A stretch of 62,000 bases of DNA, taken from positions 10,001-72,000 of the forward strand of contig CAJNDS010002407.1 in assembly GCA_905221605.1 (NCBI GenBank), in the 5' to 3' direction. Below, piece after piece: positions 10,009-21,091 of this stretch. The notes under the pieces were generated by a model that did not search any database, was not told where the DNA came from, and saw only the letters and a program-made list of their open reading frames with translations. The stretch's first letter is position 1; every line of letters starts with the position of its first letter. The DNA comes from Symbiodinium natans (Eukaryota > Sar > Dinophyceae > Suessiales > Symbiodiniaceae). Both the position numbers and the translations under genes were made by a program.

Positions 10009-10125
10009 GAAAGGCTCTGCATAGTTTCAACTATATACTTTCAAGAAGAGCCTCCCGAACGCCTCTTGTGGCGGCCACTTTCATTCCGTCGAAACCTTTC
10101 TTCAAGGGAACCACACGTCTCATAG
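10009..10125 (+). CDS. candidate terminal exon
   Basis: Open after TTCTGCAG to a TAG. It reads ERLCIVSTIYFQEEPPERLL and then WRPLSFRRNLSSREPHVS. At 38 codons without interruption after a good pyrimidine-tract acceptor, it is a plausible gene end. Product not recognised, and the parent gene is uncertain. Confidence 0.35.
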   Translation, partial: ERLCIVSTIYFQEEPPERLLWRPLSFRRNLSSREPHVS

Positions 10126-10342
10126 TTTCAACACCACTGAAACAAGCTCCAAAGCGAGAACACTAAGCCTTGAAAAGGCAAGCTGCCAAATTAGCTGCGC
10201 ATCAGTTGTGACCGGTTCAGAGCCAACCCAGAAACTCGAATACCAGAAATCCAACACCGACATGCCCCAAATACCTCTACAACCTAAACCTAAAGCCCTA
10301 AACCTATAACTCTCAACCTTAAAGACAGCAACAACAACACAA

Positions 10343-10450
10343 CAACTAAACCCTAAGGGTCCATATACCTCATTCTCATATACTTCGGCCACCGATATAT
10401 GCAGCACTTTAAGGCTCAAGTATTCCCTGTTTAGGTACATGGACCCTCAG
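10343..10450. mobile_element. family A inverted-repeat element
   Basis: The ends are CTAAGGGTCCATATACCTCA and GGTACATGGACCCTCAGGG (inverted), with the AGCACTTTAAGGC core of the family. About 105 bp. Confidence 0.7.
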
Positions 10451-10542
10451 GGCTAAAGAACCTAAGACGGATCAGGCCGAAGCTTCTTCCTCCGAGGCAG
10501 TTTGTTCTTTTTCTGTGGAAGTTTTGGGGTTTTGGGTAGGGA

Positions 10543-10616
10543 AGTTCCCCTTATTACTAGCAGTCCTGAATAGGATTATGGTAAGGGTAATTATAATTCA
10601 TATTGAGGACTGTTCT
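10543..10616. mobile_element. family C inverted-repeat element, diverged
   Basis: GTTCCCCTTATTACTAGCAG faces TATTGAGGACTGTTC at the other end. This is a decayed copy of the 35.1-35.5 kb family. Confidence 0.5.
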
Positions 10617-11248
10617 TCGAGTCTTAGATTCCTACCTTCGTAGCCCGCAAAGGATCTTCATCCGTTCCTACATGGAGCTCTTTGGCTAGTAAGGCTCATA
10701 GCCTCTAAGTGGGGTGCAGGGTTGTATGCGTGATTCTTCTGGACGCTCAGTCGACCTTGTGCATTGAACAATGAAAAATTGATTTTGCCAGTGCTCTCAA
10801 AACTGTATCTAAGTTGACTTGTGCAAGACAGGTTCCAGTCACAAGGATGTGCGGTCCGCATTGACTTGTGTGGCAATTTCTCTATGCGATGGTCCCAAAA
10901 CCCTGAACTAAAAAGAAGGGTATCCTACACAAGCCTGCGTATCCTAGTACTAGACCGGCCCAAGCGGACATACCGGACATGTCTAATTCTTCTGGCTGGC
11001 TAGCGCTAAATCCCACAAGCCCTCATCACCACATCTATGCTGACACTTACATCTCTGACGTGAGTCGAGCCTTCTAAGCCCTAAGCACAAGACCTAAGCC
11101 CTGAACCCTTTACGCTCATGAACCCTATAAACCCTAACAGGCCAAGAACCCTAAACCCTAAACCCTGAACCCTAAACCCTAAACCCTAAACCCTAGACTG
11201 AACGCAAAGCCAGCTTCACGACTGTGACGGATCCTGGCCTTTAAAAAG

Positions 11249-13775
11249 GCAGCTGCCAAGCCAAAGGCGAAGCCCAAGGCAAAAAGTGGAGCCGAGGCCA
11301 GGACGGAGTTCGAGAAAGGGCTGATAGTTTAGGGTTTAGGGTTTAGGGTTTAGGGTTTAGGGTTTAGGGTTTAGGGTTTAGGGTTTAGGGTTTAGGGTAC
11401 CCTAAGGGTCCATGTACCTAAATAGGGAATACCTGGGGCTTAAAGTACTTCCTATTCAGGGACTTTGGGGCCCAAGTATATAACAACAACGTACAGGGAC
11501 CCTCAAAGGTTGATATCTAAGGTAGCTTTTGGGCCCTGAATGTGGGTCCCTTACCCCCCACAAAGGGTTCTGAAGTAAGGGCCCTTGGGTTGTATAGGGT
11601 ATATAAGGGGGTCTATAAGGGGTCCCTTTGTAAGGGTCGGTAGGGCTTCCAGGATTCATAGGGCTTATAGGTTTTGTCGGGCCCAAGATGCAGTCTCAGG
11701 CCCCCCCCCTCCCCCCCCCCCCCCTCCCACACCCCAAACAACTGCAGCGAATGAGCAGGCAAGGCGGCCTCAAACTCCCAAACTCCCTGATGCCCTAAAC
11801 CGCCCAAAGCACCCAAACCCCCAAAGCCGCCAAAGCCCTAGCATAAAAAGCTCGTGTGGGCAGGCCAAAGCAAAGCCGAAGGCAAAGGCCGATCCGATCG
11901 GAGTCTATTGGGTTTAGGGTTTAAGGTTTAGGGTTGGGGTTTAGGGTTTGGGGTTTAGGGTTTTACGGTTTTCGGGTTTAGGGTGTTGAGGGCCGCCTGA
12001 ATGCAACACTATGTAAAGCCAGGCCCAGCCACTACCCAAACCGAAGCCAATCAAAGTCAGCCGGACTCAAGCCAGTCAAACCGATCTTGGCTCCGGCATG
12101 ATATCGTCACATGTGTGGGGAGTGTAGATCCATCCTGGATAAGTGCGGGATCTTCATCTGGGTCTAGGTATCCCTAAGGGTCCATGTACCTCATTATTAT
12201 ACACCTGGGCCCCAAAGTCCCTAAACAGGAAGAAGGTTAACGCCCTTGTATTCCCTATTGAGGTACACGGACCCTTAGATTTTCCCTTCTTTGGGTATCG
12301 GGCTTGGGTGTGAAGATTGCACTGGCAACTTACAACGGACTCCCTCCACCATGAAAGTCCGCAATCAGCCGATTCTCATTTGGAGGTTTACGAAACGTAA
12401 GGGACCCCCAATATGGACCCCCCAAATAGTGGGGTTGCCTTATCATAAGGACCGCAGTAAGGCATTTCTATTTTCGGAAACTCCCCATCTGCTCATGCTT
12501 TCATAGGGACTGTTCCGCTCGCTGCCTTTGTCCCGACTGAGGCTGCATCGTAATGAGAGCTGCAGCCGGGTGTCCGATGCAGCAAAAGGCAAGCTGCTTC
12601 GCAAAATCAGAGAGCGCGCCCAAACATTCGGAAGGCATCCTTGCGTCCCTAAACCCTAAACCCTAAACCCCAAACCCCAAACCCCAAACCCCAAACCCCA
12701 AACCCCTGAACCGGACAAGGGTGGCACCCATCAGTCTTGTCAAGTTAGAGCTCCTGCCTCGACATGCTTCACCCTTAAGGACCACATGAACCCAAAGACG
12801 GGGTTTAGGGTTTAGGTGTTAGGGCCCATATATATATATATATGTATTCGTGTACATTTCTATAAAGGATTATAGTGGTATAGGGTATCTGGTCCCAATT
12901 TGAAGGTTCCTTTGGTCCCCAAGAAAGTAAAAAGTCCGGGACCGGCGACTGCCCCGTGGCTGTAATACGTTTGCCTGATTGTCGTCTGTCTCCCGATTGT
13001 AGGTTATGACTATATACTTGGGCCCCAAAGTCCTTAAATAGGAAGCACTTCAAGGCCCAAGTCTGCCCTATTCAGGTACAAGGACCCTTAGCGTCGTTTA
13101 GCTTTGTAGGAGTTGGCCGATATGATGCCTAAACCCTGAACCCTGAACCCTAAACCCTAAACCCTAAACCCTAAACTCTAAACCCTTTAGTTCTTTTGGT
13201 GGTTTGGGTTGTAAGGGGTTTTCTAGGCCATGGGAACCCTGGGTGGCACCCTGTCTTTGGGAGGTTTAGGGTTTAGGGTTTAGGGTTTAGGGATTAGGGA
13301 TTAGGGTTTAGGGTTCAGGGTTTAGGGATTAGGGTTTAGGGTTAGGGTTTTGAGGTGTTAAAAGAGCCCCTGTGGCAGCATGCCACAACCCCCGCTGGAC
13401 ACCAGGCGTGCCCCTCTTATTCCCTGAGCCTGGGCATTGCCTCATTCGGTGCAGTCAGGGACCCTGCATGGTACCTACCTCCCTCATTAGGGTTTAGGGT
13501 TTAGGGTTTAGGGTTTAGGGTTTAGGGTTTAGGGTTTGGGGTTTGGGGTTTGGGGTTTAGGGTTTAGGGTTTAGAATTAATTAGGTTTTAGGATTGAGGG
13601 TGTAGGGTTTAGGGTTCAGGGCGAACCAATAGGGCTTCGCCCCTTTGCTGCAGAGTGCATCCTCAAAGATGGGGCGGTGAGGGTCAAGCAAGGGGCGCTT
13701 GCGGCGCTTGACAGGAGCACGATATGGGGGGTCGATCTAAATTCTGCCTTTTTTTTGTGGTACCCGAAGAGATAA
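11249..13775 (+). CDS. Lys/Pro-rich protein, about seven exons, C-terminus present
   Basis: Exons in phase: 11249-11326 (AAAKPKAKPKAKSGAEAR then TEFEKGLI, GT donor), 11864-11911 (AKAKPKAKADPIGVYW, GT), 12023-12112 (AQPLPKPKPIKVSRTQASQT then DLGSGMISSH, GT), 12583-12642 (QKASCFAKSESAPKHSEGIL, GC) and 12720-12802 (GGTHQSCQVRAPASTCFTLK then DHMNPKT). A short island at 13227-13263 is next. The terminal exon is 13654-13775, reading VRVKQGALAALDRSTIWGV then DLNSAFFLWYPKR and TAA. The first three join with no frame adjustment. The N-terminal part is low-complexity and basic, suggesting a linker or nucleic-acid contact, but that is inference. The start is not found and the family is not recognised. 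Introns carry family A elements and TTTAGGG arrays. Confidence 0.5.
11327..11398. repeat. telomere-like array (TTTAGGG)n
   Basis: About 10 perfect TTTAGGG units begin directly at the GT donor of exon 11249-11326. The intron therefore starts with telomere repeat from its first base. Confidence 0.9.
11402..11506. mobile_element. family A inverted-repeat element
   Basis: Starts CTAAGGGTCCATGTACCTAA and ends inverted (GTACAGGGACCCTCAAAGG). The centre holds AAGTACTTCCTATTCAGGGA and GGGGCCCAAGTATATAACA. It sits inside the intron, abutting the TTTAGGG array. Confidence 0.75.
12174..12278. mobile_element. family A inverted-repeat element, opposite orientation
   Basis: CTAAGGGTCCATGTACCTCA through to GGTACACGGACCCTTAG. 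The interior is reverse-complemented relative to the 11402 copy, so the family inserts in both directions. Confidence 0.75.
13011..13091. mobile_element. family A element, 5'-truncated
   Basis: Begins inside the element at TATATACTTGGGCCCCAAAG and runs to the terminal GGTACAAGGACCCTTAG. Confidence 0.6.
13263..13625. repeat. two TTTAGGG arrays around a 140-nt spacer
   Basis: Arrays at about 13264-13350 and 13488-13625 have the same G-rich orientation, with ATTAGGG and TTTGGGG variants. The spacer has no convincing exon. Confidence 0.7.
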
Positions 13776-14032
13776 GGAGGGTAATTTAGGCGCTTTAATG
13801 GCTAGAATAGGGTTTTGGGGGTTGTTATAGTATACATAGGTAGGGACCCACCAGAAGGAATATCATTCGTAGTTATTCCGACCCCTATAGTACTGTAATT
13901 GGAGCCCCAAGAAGGGCTCGCCATGGAGGTTAGGCAAGATGCGGGTCGATGTCGGTTGTGTCCTGACCATGTAGATGCCAGCAGATGTATATGCATGAAT
14001 GTATGTCAGCACATGCCGACACGCTCTTGCAG

Positions 14033-14081
14033 CAGGTAGTATTCAAGCAGCAGCAACTCAAATTACTGAGCGGCACATCGG
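14033..14081 (+). CDS. candidate exon
   Basis: CTTGCAG|CAGGTAGTATT to CATCG|GTTTCGGG. It reads QVVFKQQQLKLLSGTS plus one base. A second frame is also open upstream. Product not recognised. Confidence 0.35.
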
Positions 14082-14099
14082 GTTTCGGGTTTGCGGGTC

Positions 14100-15290
14100 C
14101 AGGTACGCCCGATGTTGTCGGATTCGCGCTTGTTTTCAGGGGCAGACCATGATCATTAAACTTGTAAATTCAACCCTGCGCACAGTGTGTCACATAGTCA
14201 CGAAGCTCACGAAGCTGAAGCCGACCCCCCCCTAAACCCTAAACCCTTGTGCAAATCCCTCTATGCCTCCGGTTCTTGGTACGGGAATGAGTGGGCTTCT
14301 CTATAGTTCCCTAGTTCCCTATGAAGAACCAGTAGCATTCCCTACTAAGAACCAGTAGATCTGAACTCTATAAACCCTCTAAGCCCTAAACCCTAAGCCC
14401 TAAACCCTGTATCGCAAACCAAAGCCGAAAGCGAGGAGCAGCCATGGTCGTCGGCCTCCAGTCCGGTTCCCTGACAGGATCCAGGCAAGGGAGCGCTCAG
14501 GGTTTAGGGTTTGGGGGTTTAGGGGTTTAAAAATAACGTTTTAGGGTTTTAGGGTTTAGTGTTTGGGGTTTAGGAGTTTGGGGTTCTGGCTTTTTTGGGT
14601 TTTGTAGGGTTTGTAGGGTTCGTAGGGTTTGTAGGGTTTGTAGCGTTTGTAGCGTTTGTAGGGTTGTAGGGGTTTGTAGGGTTTGTGGGTTCCCGGGTTT
14701 CGGCTTTCAGGGAGGGGTCTCATCTACAACTTTAGCGGTCTGTAGACGGCTGACTGATGATCTGCAGAGCTCTTGTAGGGACAAAGCTGGGTGGGCTTGA
14801 AGGAGCCTTGGGGACGAAATGAACCCTAAAAGAGTTTATGAGTCATGTTACCTTAATAGGAATTGTAGTAGTATAGGTATATGGTCCCAATGTTAGGGTT
14901 CATTTGGTCCCCAAGGTAGCCTTCAGGGCCAGGTTCCGTTGTGTTTCGGTTTCCATGTTTACTGCCTGCGGCTTATGGGGCTCTGGTTCTATAGCATCGC
15001 CTCAATGTGAGTTCTAAAAGGCAGTCATGGCTGTGTGGGAGTTGCAGCTGTCTGCCTTGTAGGATCGTAACTAAGTTCGGGGTTCGTATCGGGCATCTTT
15101 GGGATTTGTTGCAGGTGGCGGGTACATCGTGCGCTGTGCTTCGATCCTCCCAGAAGAGCGCAAAAGCTGTGTCTGTGAGCCAACCACCTGCGTGCCTCCA
15201 AATGGGGGTTTACGAATTTACGAATGTACGGGACCCCCAACATAGACCCCCAAGAGTAAGGACCCCAACAAGGTACCCCGATTTTCGGAA
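14100..15290. other. intron-like DNA with repeat fragments
   Basis: Contains a decayed family G element (about 14285-14365), TGTAGGGTT repeats at about 14605-14690, and a weak exon candidate at about 14412-14500 (MVVGLQSGSLTGSRQGSAQG, two frames open). No gene can be drawn with confidence. Confidence 0.3.
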
Positions 15291-15292
15291 AC
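15204..15292. mobile_element. family D element
   Basis: GGGGGTTTACGAATTTACG to CCCCGATTTTCGGAAACCC, with GGGACCCCCAACATAGACCC inside. It matches 12381-12483 closely in order of motifs and length. Confidence 0.5.
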
Positions 15293-15859
15293 CCTAAACC
15301 CTAAACCCTAAACCCTAAGCCCTAAACCCTAAACCTTAAACCCTAACCCCTAAACCCTAAACCCTAAACCCTACACGCTAAGCCCATTTTGGGATCAGTG
15401 CTCCAATTACTGTTTCTCAGGCACGCATGCCTGAAACCAAGGCGAACATGAGCGTCTTGTAGGAGCCATAGCTTGTGCAGCCCCGAAGCCTTAAACCCGA
15501 AACGCTACACCCTAAGCCCTAAACCCTAGCCCTAAAGCCTCAGCCCTACACCCTAAGCCCTAAGCCCTAAACCCTAGCCCTAAACCCTAAACTCGAAACC
15601 CTAAACCCTAAACCCTAGCTCTCGAGCCGTAGATGGCCCTCTGATAGCACCCTGCAGGCTTTTCGGCGACTTTGCTGCAGAGTGCGGCCACAAGAGGCAT
15701 GACTTCTCGCAGCCGCAGGGCACCCAGGATCGCCGTTCGTAGGGTTTAGGGTTTAGGTTTTAGGGTTTAGGGTGTAGGGTTTAGGGCTTAGGGTTTAGGA
15801 TTTAGGGCTTAGGGTTTAGGGTTTAGGGTTTAGGGGGTATGACCTGGATTTGCCTTCGG

Positions 15860-15960
15860 CCCCCATGTACCTAAATAGGGACTACTTGGGCCTTAAAGTG
15901 TACTTTCTCTTTAGGGACTTTGGGGCCCAAGTAGATATAATAAGGTACATGGACCCATAG
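15860..15960. mobile_element. family A inverted-repeat element
   Basis: CCCCCATGTACCTAAATAGG to AATAAGGTACATGGACCCA with the usual AAGTGTACTTT core. The outermost bases of the left end are lost. Confidence 0.7.
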
Positions 15961-16329
15961 AGTAAACGATAAACCCTACTGCAATAAGGTGAGAGCCTCA
16001 GAGCGTGTGTGGAAAGTGGCAGGTATCCCTCATTTCAAGAGCAACAGAAACGGCTTGCTGGTTCGTAGTTGGGACTTCGTGTATCAGATACCCGGTGCAA
16101 TCGTTCAGGGCATCCACCCAACAACCCTAAAAGCCTTTCACGAATGAACCCTAAATTTGAGATCGTACATGCTGTACCATGAGCCCCAAACCCTAAATCG
16201 TAAACCTTACATGAACCATAAACCCTTTTAGGGTTCATTTGGTGCCGCACTAAACCCTAAGCCCTAAACCCTCAACCCTAAACCCTGAACGCTAAACCCT
16301 AAACCCTAAACCCTATTGCTCTCAGGCAG

Positions 16330-16414
16330 GTGCTCACCGCCGACCAGCTCTTTCAAAGTGGCGCCAAGGGGGGTCCTGGCAGCCCCCAGGAGCGCCAAAA
16401 CGGCAAAGGGGACG
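16330..16414 (+). CDS. candidate exon
   Basis: CAGGCAG|GTGCTCACC to GGGGACG|GTTTAGGG. It reads VLTADQLFQSGAKGGPGSPQ and then ERQNGKGD. A CCCTAAA array lies upstream and a TTTAGGG tract starts at the donor. Product not recognised. Confidence 0.45.
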
Positions 16415-16584
16415 GTTTAGGGTTTGGGGCTGAAGCGCCCTCAAGCTTAGGGTTTAGGGTTTGGGGTTTGGGGCTTGGGGCTTGGGGTTTAGAGTTTAAT
16501 CACCAGAACCAGGCGCCCCAACTATCCTCCTGCACTAAGTGGCACCTGCTCCTGCTATTGGGCCGTGTACGCCTTGTTATGAGT

Positions 16585-16798
16585 TTTTTTTTTTTTTTTA
16601 TTTTGGGGGGGAGGGGGGGGGTGGGTGGGGGGGGGGGGGGGGGGGGGGGGGGGTGGGGGGGGGGGGCGGGGGGGGGGTGGGGGTGGGGGGGGGGGGTGGG
16701 GGGGGGGGTTGGGGGGGGGGTGGGGGGGGGGGGGGGGGGGGGGGGGGGTGGGGGGGGGGGGGGGGGGGGTGGGGGGGGGGGTGGGGGGGGGGGTTGGT
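16585..16798. repeat. T tract followed by about 190 nt of almost pure G
   Basis: About 15 T and a short spacer are followed by G runs broken only by single T or C. Gly-rich frames here are artefacts. The length may be unreliable because such tracts assemble poorly. Confidence 0.9.
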
Positions 16799-16984
16799 CT
16801 CAGCCGGGTTTTATATGGCTTCGTGGGGTTTACGGCTTATCGAAGTCTAGGCATTCTTTTTTGGGTGCGTGGGGCCTCTCGTTTTGTCGGTGGGGGTGTC
16901 TAAGGGGACTTGGGGACGGATTTGATTCAAACGGAGGCCCTACATTGTGATTCTTTTCGGTAGCGTGCCTCATTAGCTTAGCAG

Positions 16985-17029
16985 TCTATCGTAACCATGA
17001 GTAGGTACCCGGAAAAGAAGCTACGATAA
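16985..17029 (+). CDS. weak candidate terminal exon
   Basis: After TTAGCAG the frame reads SIVTMSRYPEKKLR to TAA. It could continue 16330-16414 only if intermediate exons were missed. Short, with no array support on the 3' side. Confidence 0.2.
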   Translation, partial: SIVTMSRYPEKKLR

Positions 17030-17732
17030 GGCAGGGTTTACGGTTTTCGGTAAGGCGCAGCCACAACAGGGGAACCATGTTGACTCTCACCATCTGTCAT
17101 CTTGCCAGGACCTCCGCTTGAAGAGAATAACTCGGAACCAGGCGCGTCACCCTCCAGAAGTGGGTCAAACGAACCCTAAAATAGGGACCATGAACCTATA
17201 CAACGACAATTCCTGTTGAGGTCATATGAGCCATAAACCCTTTTCGGGTTCATGTCGCCCCCATGGCTTGAGACCTGTCCTTTTGACTTGGGGGGGGTCG
17301 CTTTTGTGTTCTTTTGTGCCATCGGGTTCTAAGCCCTAAACCCTGAACCCTAAACCCTAAACCCTAAACCCTAAACCCTAAACTTGTCGTTGCCACTGCA
17401 AGATGGTGGCCTCTGTTGCGATTGGGGTACCCATGTTTTGGTTGGTAACCTGACCATATGAAGGTTATGGGTAACCTAAAGCCTGCTCTGCTCCAAAAGG
17501 AACAACTTTTGCTCTAGGAGTGTCTGGGGGGGTTTAGGGTTTAGGGTTTAGCACCCACCCCCCATGAATCTCCCCCGAGCACCCCCTGAAGTATCCCACC
17601 AGGGTTCTTGGGGCTTGGGGCGTATCTTGCGGGTTTAAAGCCTAAACCCCAAACCCTAAACCCTAAACCCTAAACCCTAAACCCCAAACCCTAAACCCTA
17701 CAATGGGGATCATGCATCCTATACGACTACCC

Positions 17733-17880
17733 TAAGGGTCCATGTACCTAAATAGAGAAGACGTGGGGCCTTGAAGTACTTGCTAAATTAGGGACTTTGG
17801 GGCCCAAATATATAACAAGATTAATGATAAGAATAATAAGGATGATGATAAGAATAATAATAAGGTACATGGACCCTTTG
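17733..17880. mobile_element. family A element with internal AT expansion
   Basis: CCTAAGGGTCCATGTACCTA to AATAAGGTACATGGACCCTT. A GATAAGAATAATAAG tract inside makes it about 40 bp longer than other copies. Confidence 0.75.
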
Positions 17881-18251
17881 GGCTCGAAATCCCTATTAGG
17901 GGATATGAACCATAGGCTCGTTTAGGCTTCTTTTGGCCCCCTCTAGGGTCCCAAAAATGGGCCCTGAACTTGGGTCCCTTGTTATATAGCCCATAATTAA
18001 TTTAAAAAATGGGGTTTAGGGTTCAGGGTTCAAGGTTTAGGGTTTAGGGTTTAGGGTTTTAGGCTATACATAAGAAGCACCCTTACTTCGGATTCCTATA
18101 AACAATCTAAGGGGCCATACGAAGGGCCCATGGCTCCAACCTAAGATCCCCACGGTAGGCCGTTTAGGGTTTATGGATAGGGTCTAGGGTTTCTAGAGTT
18201 TAGGGTTTAGGGATTTGGGTTTAGGGTTTAGGGCTTAGGGCTTAGCGCCAG

Positions 18252-20659
18252 GCCACGCTCATGAAGGCTGCCGAGAGCGTCATCGACCGGCCCTACCACC
18301 TCCGAAACTGCCTCAGCTCCCCGGTGCGCTCCCCCTTTAAGGGTTTTAAGGGTTTTTAGGGTGTTTAGGGTTTTTAGGGTTTTTTAGGCTGTTTAGGCTT
18401 TTTAGGGCTTTTAGGGTTTTTTGGGTTTTAGGGTTTTTAGGGTTTTAAGGGTCTTTAGGGTTTTTAGGGTTTTAAGGGTTTTAAGGGTTTTGGGGGTTTT
18501 AAGGGTGTTTTTAGGGTTTTAAGGGTTTTTTGGGGCTTTCAGGGCTTTCAGGGCTTTAAGGGTTTTTTAGGGTGTTTAGGGCTTCACGGTTTTTAGGGCT
18601 TTGGGGCGTTGTTAGGGTTTTTTTAGGGCTTTTAGGATTTTTAGGGCTTTCATGGTTTTTAGGGTTTTTAGGGTTTTGGGTTTTTTTTTAGGGTTCTTAG
18701 TCCCTGCGATGGCTTTTGGTGATTTCGGTTTTTTTTTTGGGGTTCTGCAGTGGGGCGTCTTGGGGCAGAGTGGAGTCCTTGATTTCAATCTTGTGCAGCA
18801 GCTAGGACGGGGCTGCAACCCAAACACACATTGTGGAATGCATGGCTGATGCGATGTGCATCGTCGCAGAAGATAGACGACTCTCTGGACCAAGCCCGCC
18901 AGACAATACCAGCACCGCTCCTGCTGCCAGCGCCGGGGGCTGCTGCTGCAAGAGCAGCAGCATGTGGGCTGAGCTGGAGCATGACCAGCTTGTGGGAAGG
19001 GAGTCTCAGCTGCACAGTTTCTGCCAAAAACTCGACAGGCAGCGGGAGGCCAAGTTACCCGCATCAAGCCAACACCAGATTCCTGACATTTTTGGGGGGC
19101 TTTGTAGGGGGCTTTCCGGGGGCGTTTTAGGGGGTTTACTAGGGGCGTTTGACAGGTTTTTTGTTGTGCCTTTAGGGTTTGCAGGGGTTGGTGGGGTGCG
19201 TGCAGATTTTTGGAATTGGTTTGGTGCAGGCTTAAGAACCCTCAAATTCGGTGACAAGGGTGTAGGGTTTGGGCTTCTTGTGAGGACTGTCGTTTTTCTT
19301 GGTAGGCTTTGTGTTGTTCGGTCTTGGTTCCCTATAAGCCGCCTTATAAACCCTACACCAGACCTAGCACGTGAGCTTGTTGAGCCGCAAGTGTCGAGGT
19401 AAGCAGAGAAACGCTAACTCCTAACTACCCTACGAAGCCCTAAAGCTTAACCCCAAGACCATACCTGCCGGCCCTTGTGGAATGCTGTTGCTCAACGAAT
19501 TAGAGTCCCTTGTCAGGTACTTTTAGGAAATTTTGTGCCAGCAACATGCTTCTGTAGAAACTGTAGAAAACGGTTATAGTTGGACAGGTAGCGTGCAAGG
19601 GCCCGCTAGTTTGGGGAGATACGGGCTCGAGGCACCTCATTTGTCGGGGGCATTGAGAAAGTACCTGCCAGGGCTTGGGGTTTTTTAGGGTTGGGAAGCG
19701 AGGCTCAGGGTAGTTAGAGGGCTTAGTTCTGAGGGCTTGAAGGCTTGACAGGCTCAAGTTTGACGTGGGTATTTAGGGTTTATAGGGTTTTTAGGGCTTA
19801 GGTTTTTTTAGGCTTTGGCGTTTTTAGGGGGGCTTAGGGTAGTGGATCCTTAGGGCCTAGTATTTCCTGGAAGGAGCTCCTGGACGCGCCCTCCAAGTGC
19901 ATCCGAGATGTGCGCGGCCGGCTGGAGCAAGTGGTTGGGGACCGCCTTGAAGGGTCGGAGGGGTTTAGGGTTTAGGGTTTAGGGTTTAGGGTGTAGGTTG
20001 TAGGGTTTAGGCTTTAGGGTTTATAAACACCCCGCAGCAGTTGGACAGGGAACATCTTCGCCGTCTTGAAGACATAAACCCGACAAGAACAAACTATGAA
20101 CCCAATGAGGGTTCAGGGTTTCAGGCTCAGGGTTTGTGCCTTACACGTGGGATTTAGGGTATAGGGTAGTTGTATTGTGTGCATAAATATTGGGTGCAGG
20201 TTTTGCCTTAAGATACTTCGGGTGCTTAGCGTTTAGGGCTGGAGGTTTGGGGTGTCATTAGGGTTTACAATTAGTGTTTAGGATTTAGGGTTTAGGGTTT
20301 CGTTTCGGCTGCGCGACCATGCCCCCGCTTAGCGTTTAGGGTTTGGGGTGTGTGGTACCTGGTTTTTGATACTATATAGCCAAGGATTTTGGTGCCCAGT
20401 ATAGAAGAGACAGGGTGCAGGCCTCCGAGGGGCTCTAAGAAGGGGTTACGCGGTCCCTGAATATGGTCCGCTACCTTGCTTAAAGGTCTGTGAAGTATGG
20501 GCGCCTGGGTTTCGTAGAGCAAGGCGTATATAAAGTTTCCCAAATCAAGGGCCCATATCAAGGGTCCACGCAACCACCCTGAGAGGGATCGCCTTGCAGG
20601 ACCAAGTGAGACATGCCTTCTTGGAGACCTCCTTAGCGCCACCAAGGAAGAGCGGTTTG
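18252..20659 (+). CDS. unrecognised protein, four linked exons
   Basis: 18252-18323 reads ATLMKAAESVIDRPYHLRNC then LSSP (GT donor). 18806 to about 19098 is the longest exon of this group, about 97 codons. It includes THIVECMADAMCIVAEDRRL, a Cys triplet with Ser runs, and WAELEHDQLVGRESQLHSF then CQKLDRQREA. 19861-19957 reads ISWKELLDAPSKCIRDVRGR then LEQVVGDRLEGS. 20600-20659 reads DQVRHAFLETSLAPPRKSGL (GT donor). Phases can be reconciled using GC and GA donors at the second and third exons. G-rich arrays follow exons one, two and three. The minus strand has a 151-codon frame here, but its Lys/Pro tail comes from the TTTTTAGGG repeats, so the + frame is preferred. Ends of the gene not found. 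Confidence 0.45.
18336..18700. repeat. degenerate telomere-like array (TTTTTAGGG/TTTTAAGGG)
   Basis: About 40 imperfect units of 7-10 nt. The T run varies from 3 to 9 and GGG is almost always kept. It starts at the donor of exon 18252-18323 and shows how the arrays decay. Confidence 0.8.
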
Positions 20660-20710
20660 GTGATTAGGGGGCTTAGGGGGTTAGGGTTCAGGGTTTATGG
20701 TTTAGGGTTT

Positions 20711-20772
20711 ATTATAGTACCTCCGATTAGAATCCCTACTGAGGGCTGTTAGTATTAGGGGGAACATCCCAA
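20711..20772. mobile_element. family C element, truncated
   Basis: TATAGTACCTCCGATTAGAA to GGCTGTTAGTATTAGGGGG and GAACATCCC, the right half of the family. Confidence 0.5.
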
Positions 20773-21004
20773 GGTTTAGGGTTAATGTGGTTGGGGTTTC
20801 AGATGATTGGGGTTGAAGATGTTCGTGTTTCGGGGGATTAAGGACCTAATAGGGCACCCACCTTACAAGGACGCCATACCCTGCATAAGCCTTGCTAACG
20901 AACACCTGAAGACCTAAAACATCAATCATACTATCGTGTACCTACAAGTAGACCCCCCCCCAAAAAAAAACTAAAACAAACAAATCGTCCCTTACCGTGG
21001 GCAG

Positions 21005-21091
21005 ACGCACCTTCGTCGGCTTTATCCTGTATACTGTTTTTGAAGGTTTCCTGCACCGTGAAGTTGTTCCGGGCGGTGGGAGCAAAAATCT
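21005..21091 (+). CDS. candidate exon, hydrophobic
   Basis: After GGGCAG one frame reads RTFVGFILYTVFEGFLHREV and then VPGGGSKNLAF, with a membrane-like first half. A GT at 21038 could end it earlier. A second frame from the same acceptor hits a stop within 13 codons. Linkage to 20600-20659 is unproven. Confidence 0.35.

Noticed and set aside
16330-16950. 206-codon frame ending in a Gly-rich tail
   Set aside because: Only its first 28 codons are exon-like. The rest crosses a TTTAGGG tract and the poly-G block.
18612-19067. 151-codon minus-strand frame
   Set aside because: Its Lys/Pro-rich half is the reverse of TTTTTAGGG repeats. The + frame over 18806-19098 has an acceptor and fits array polarity.
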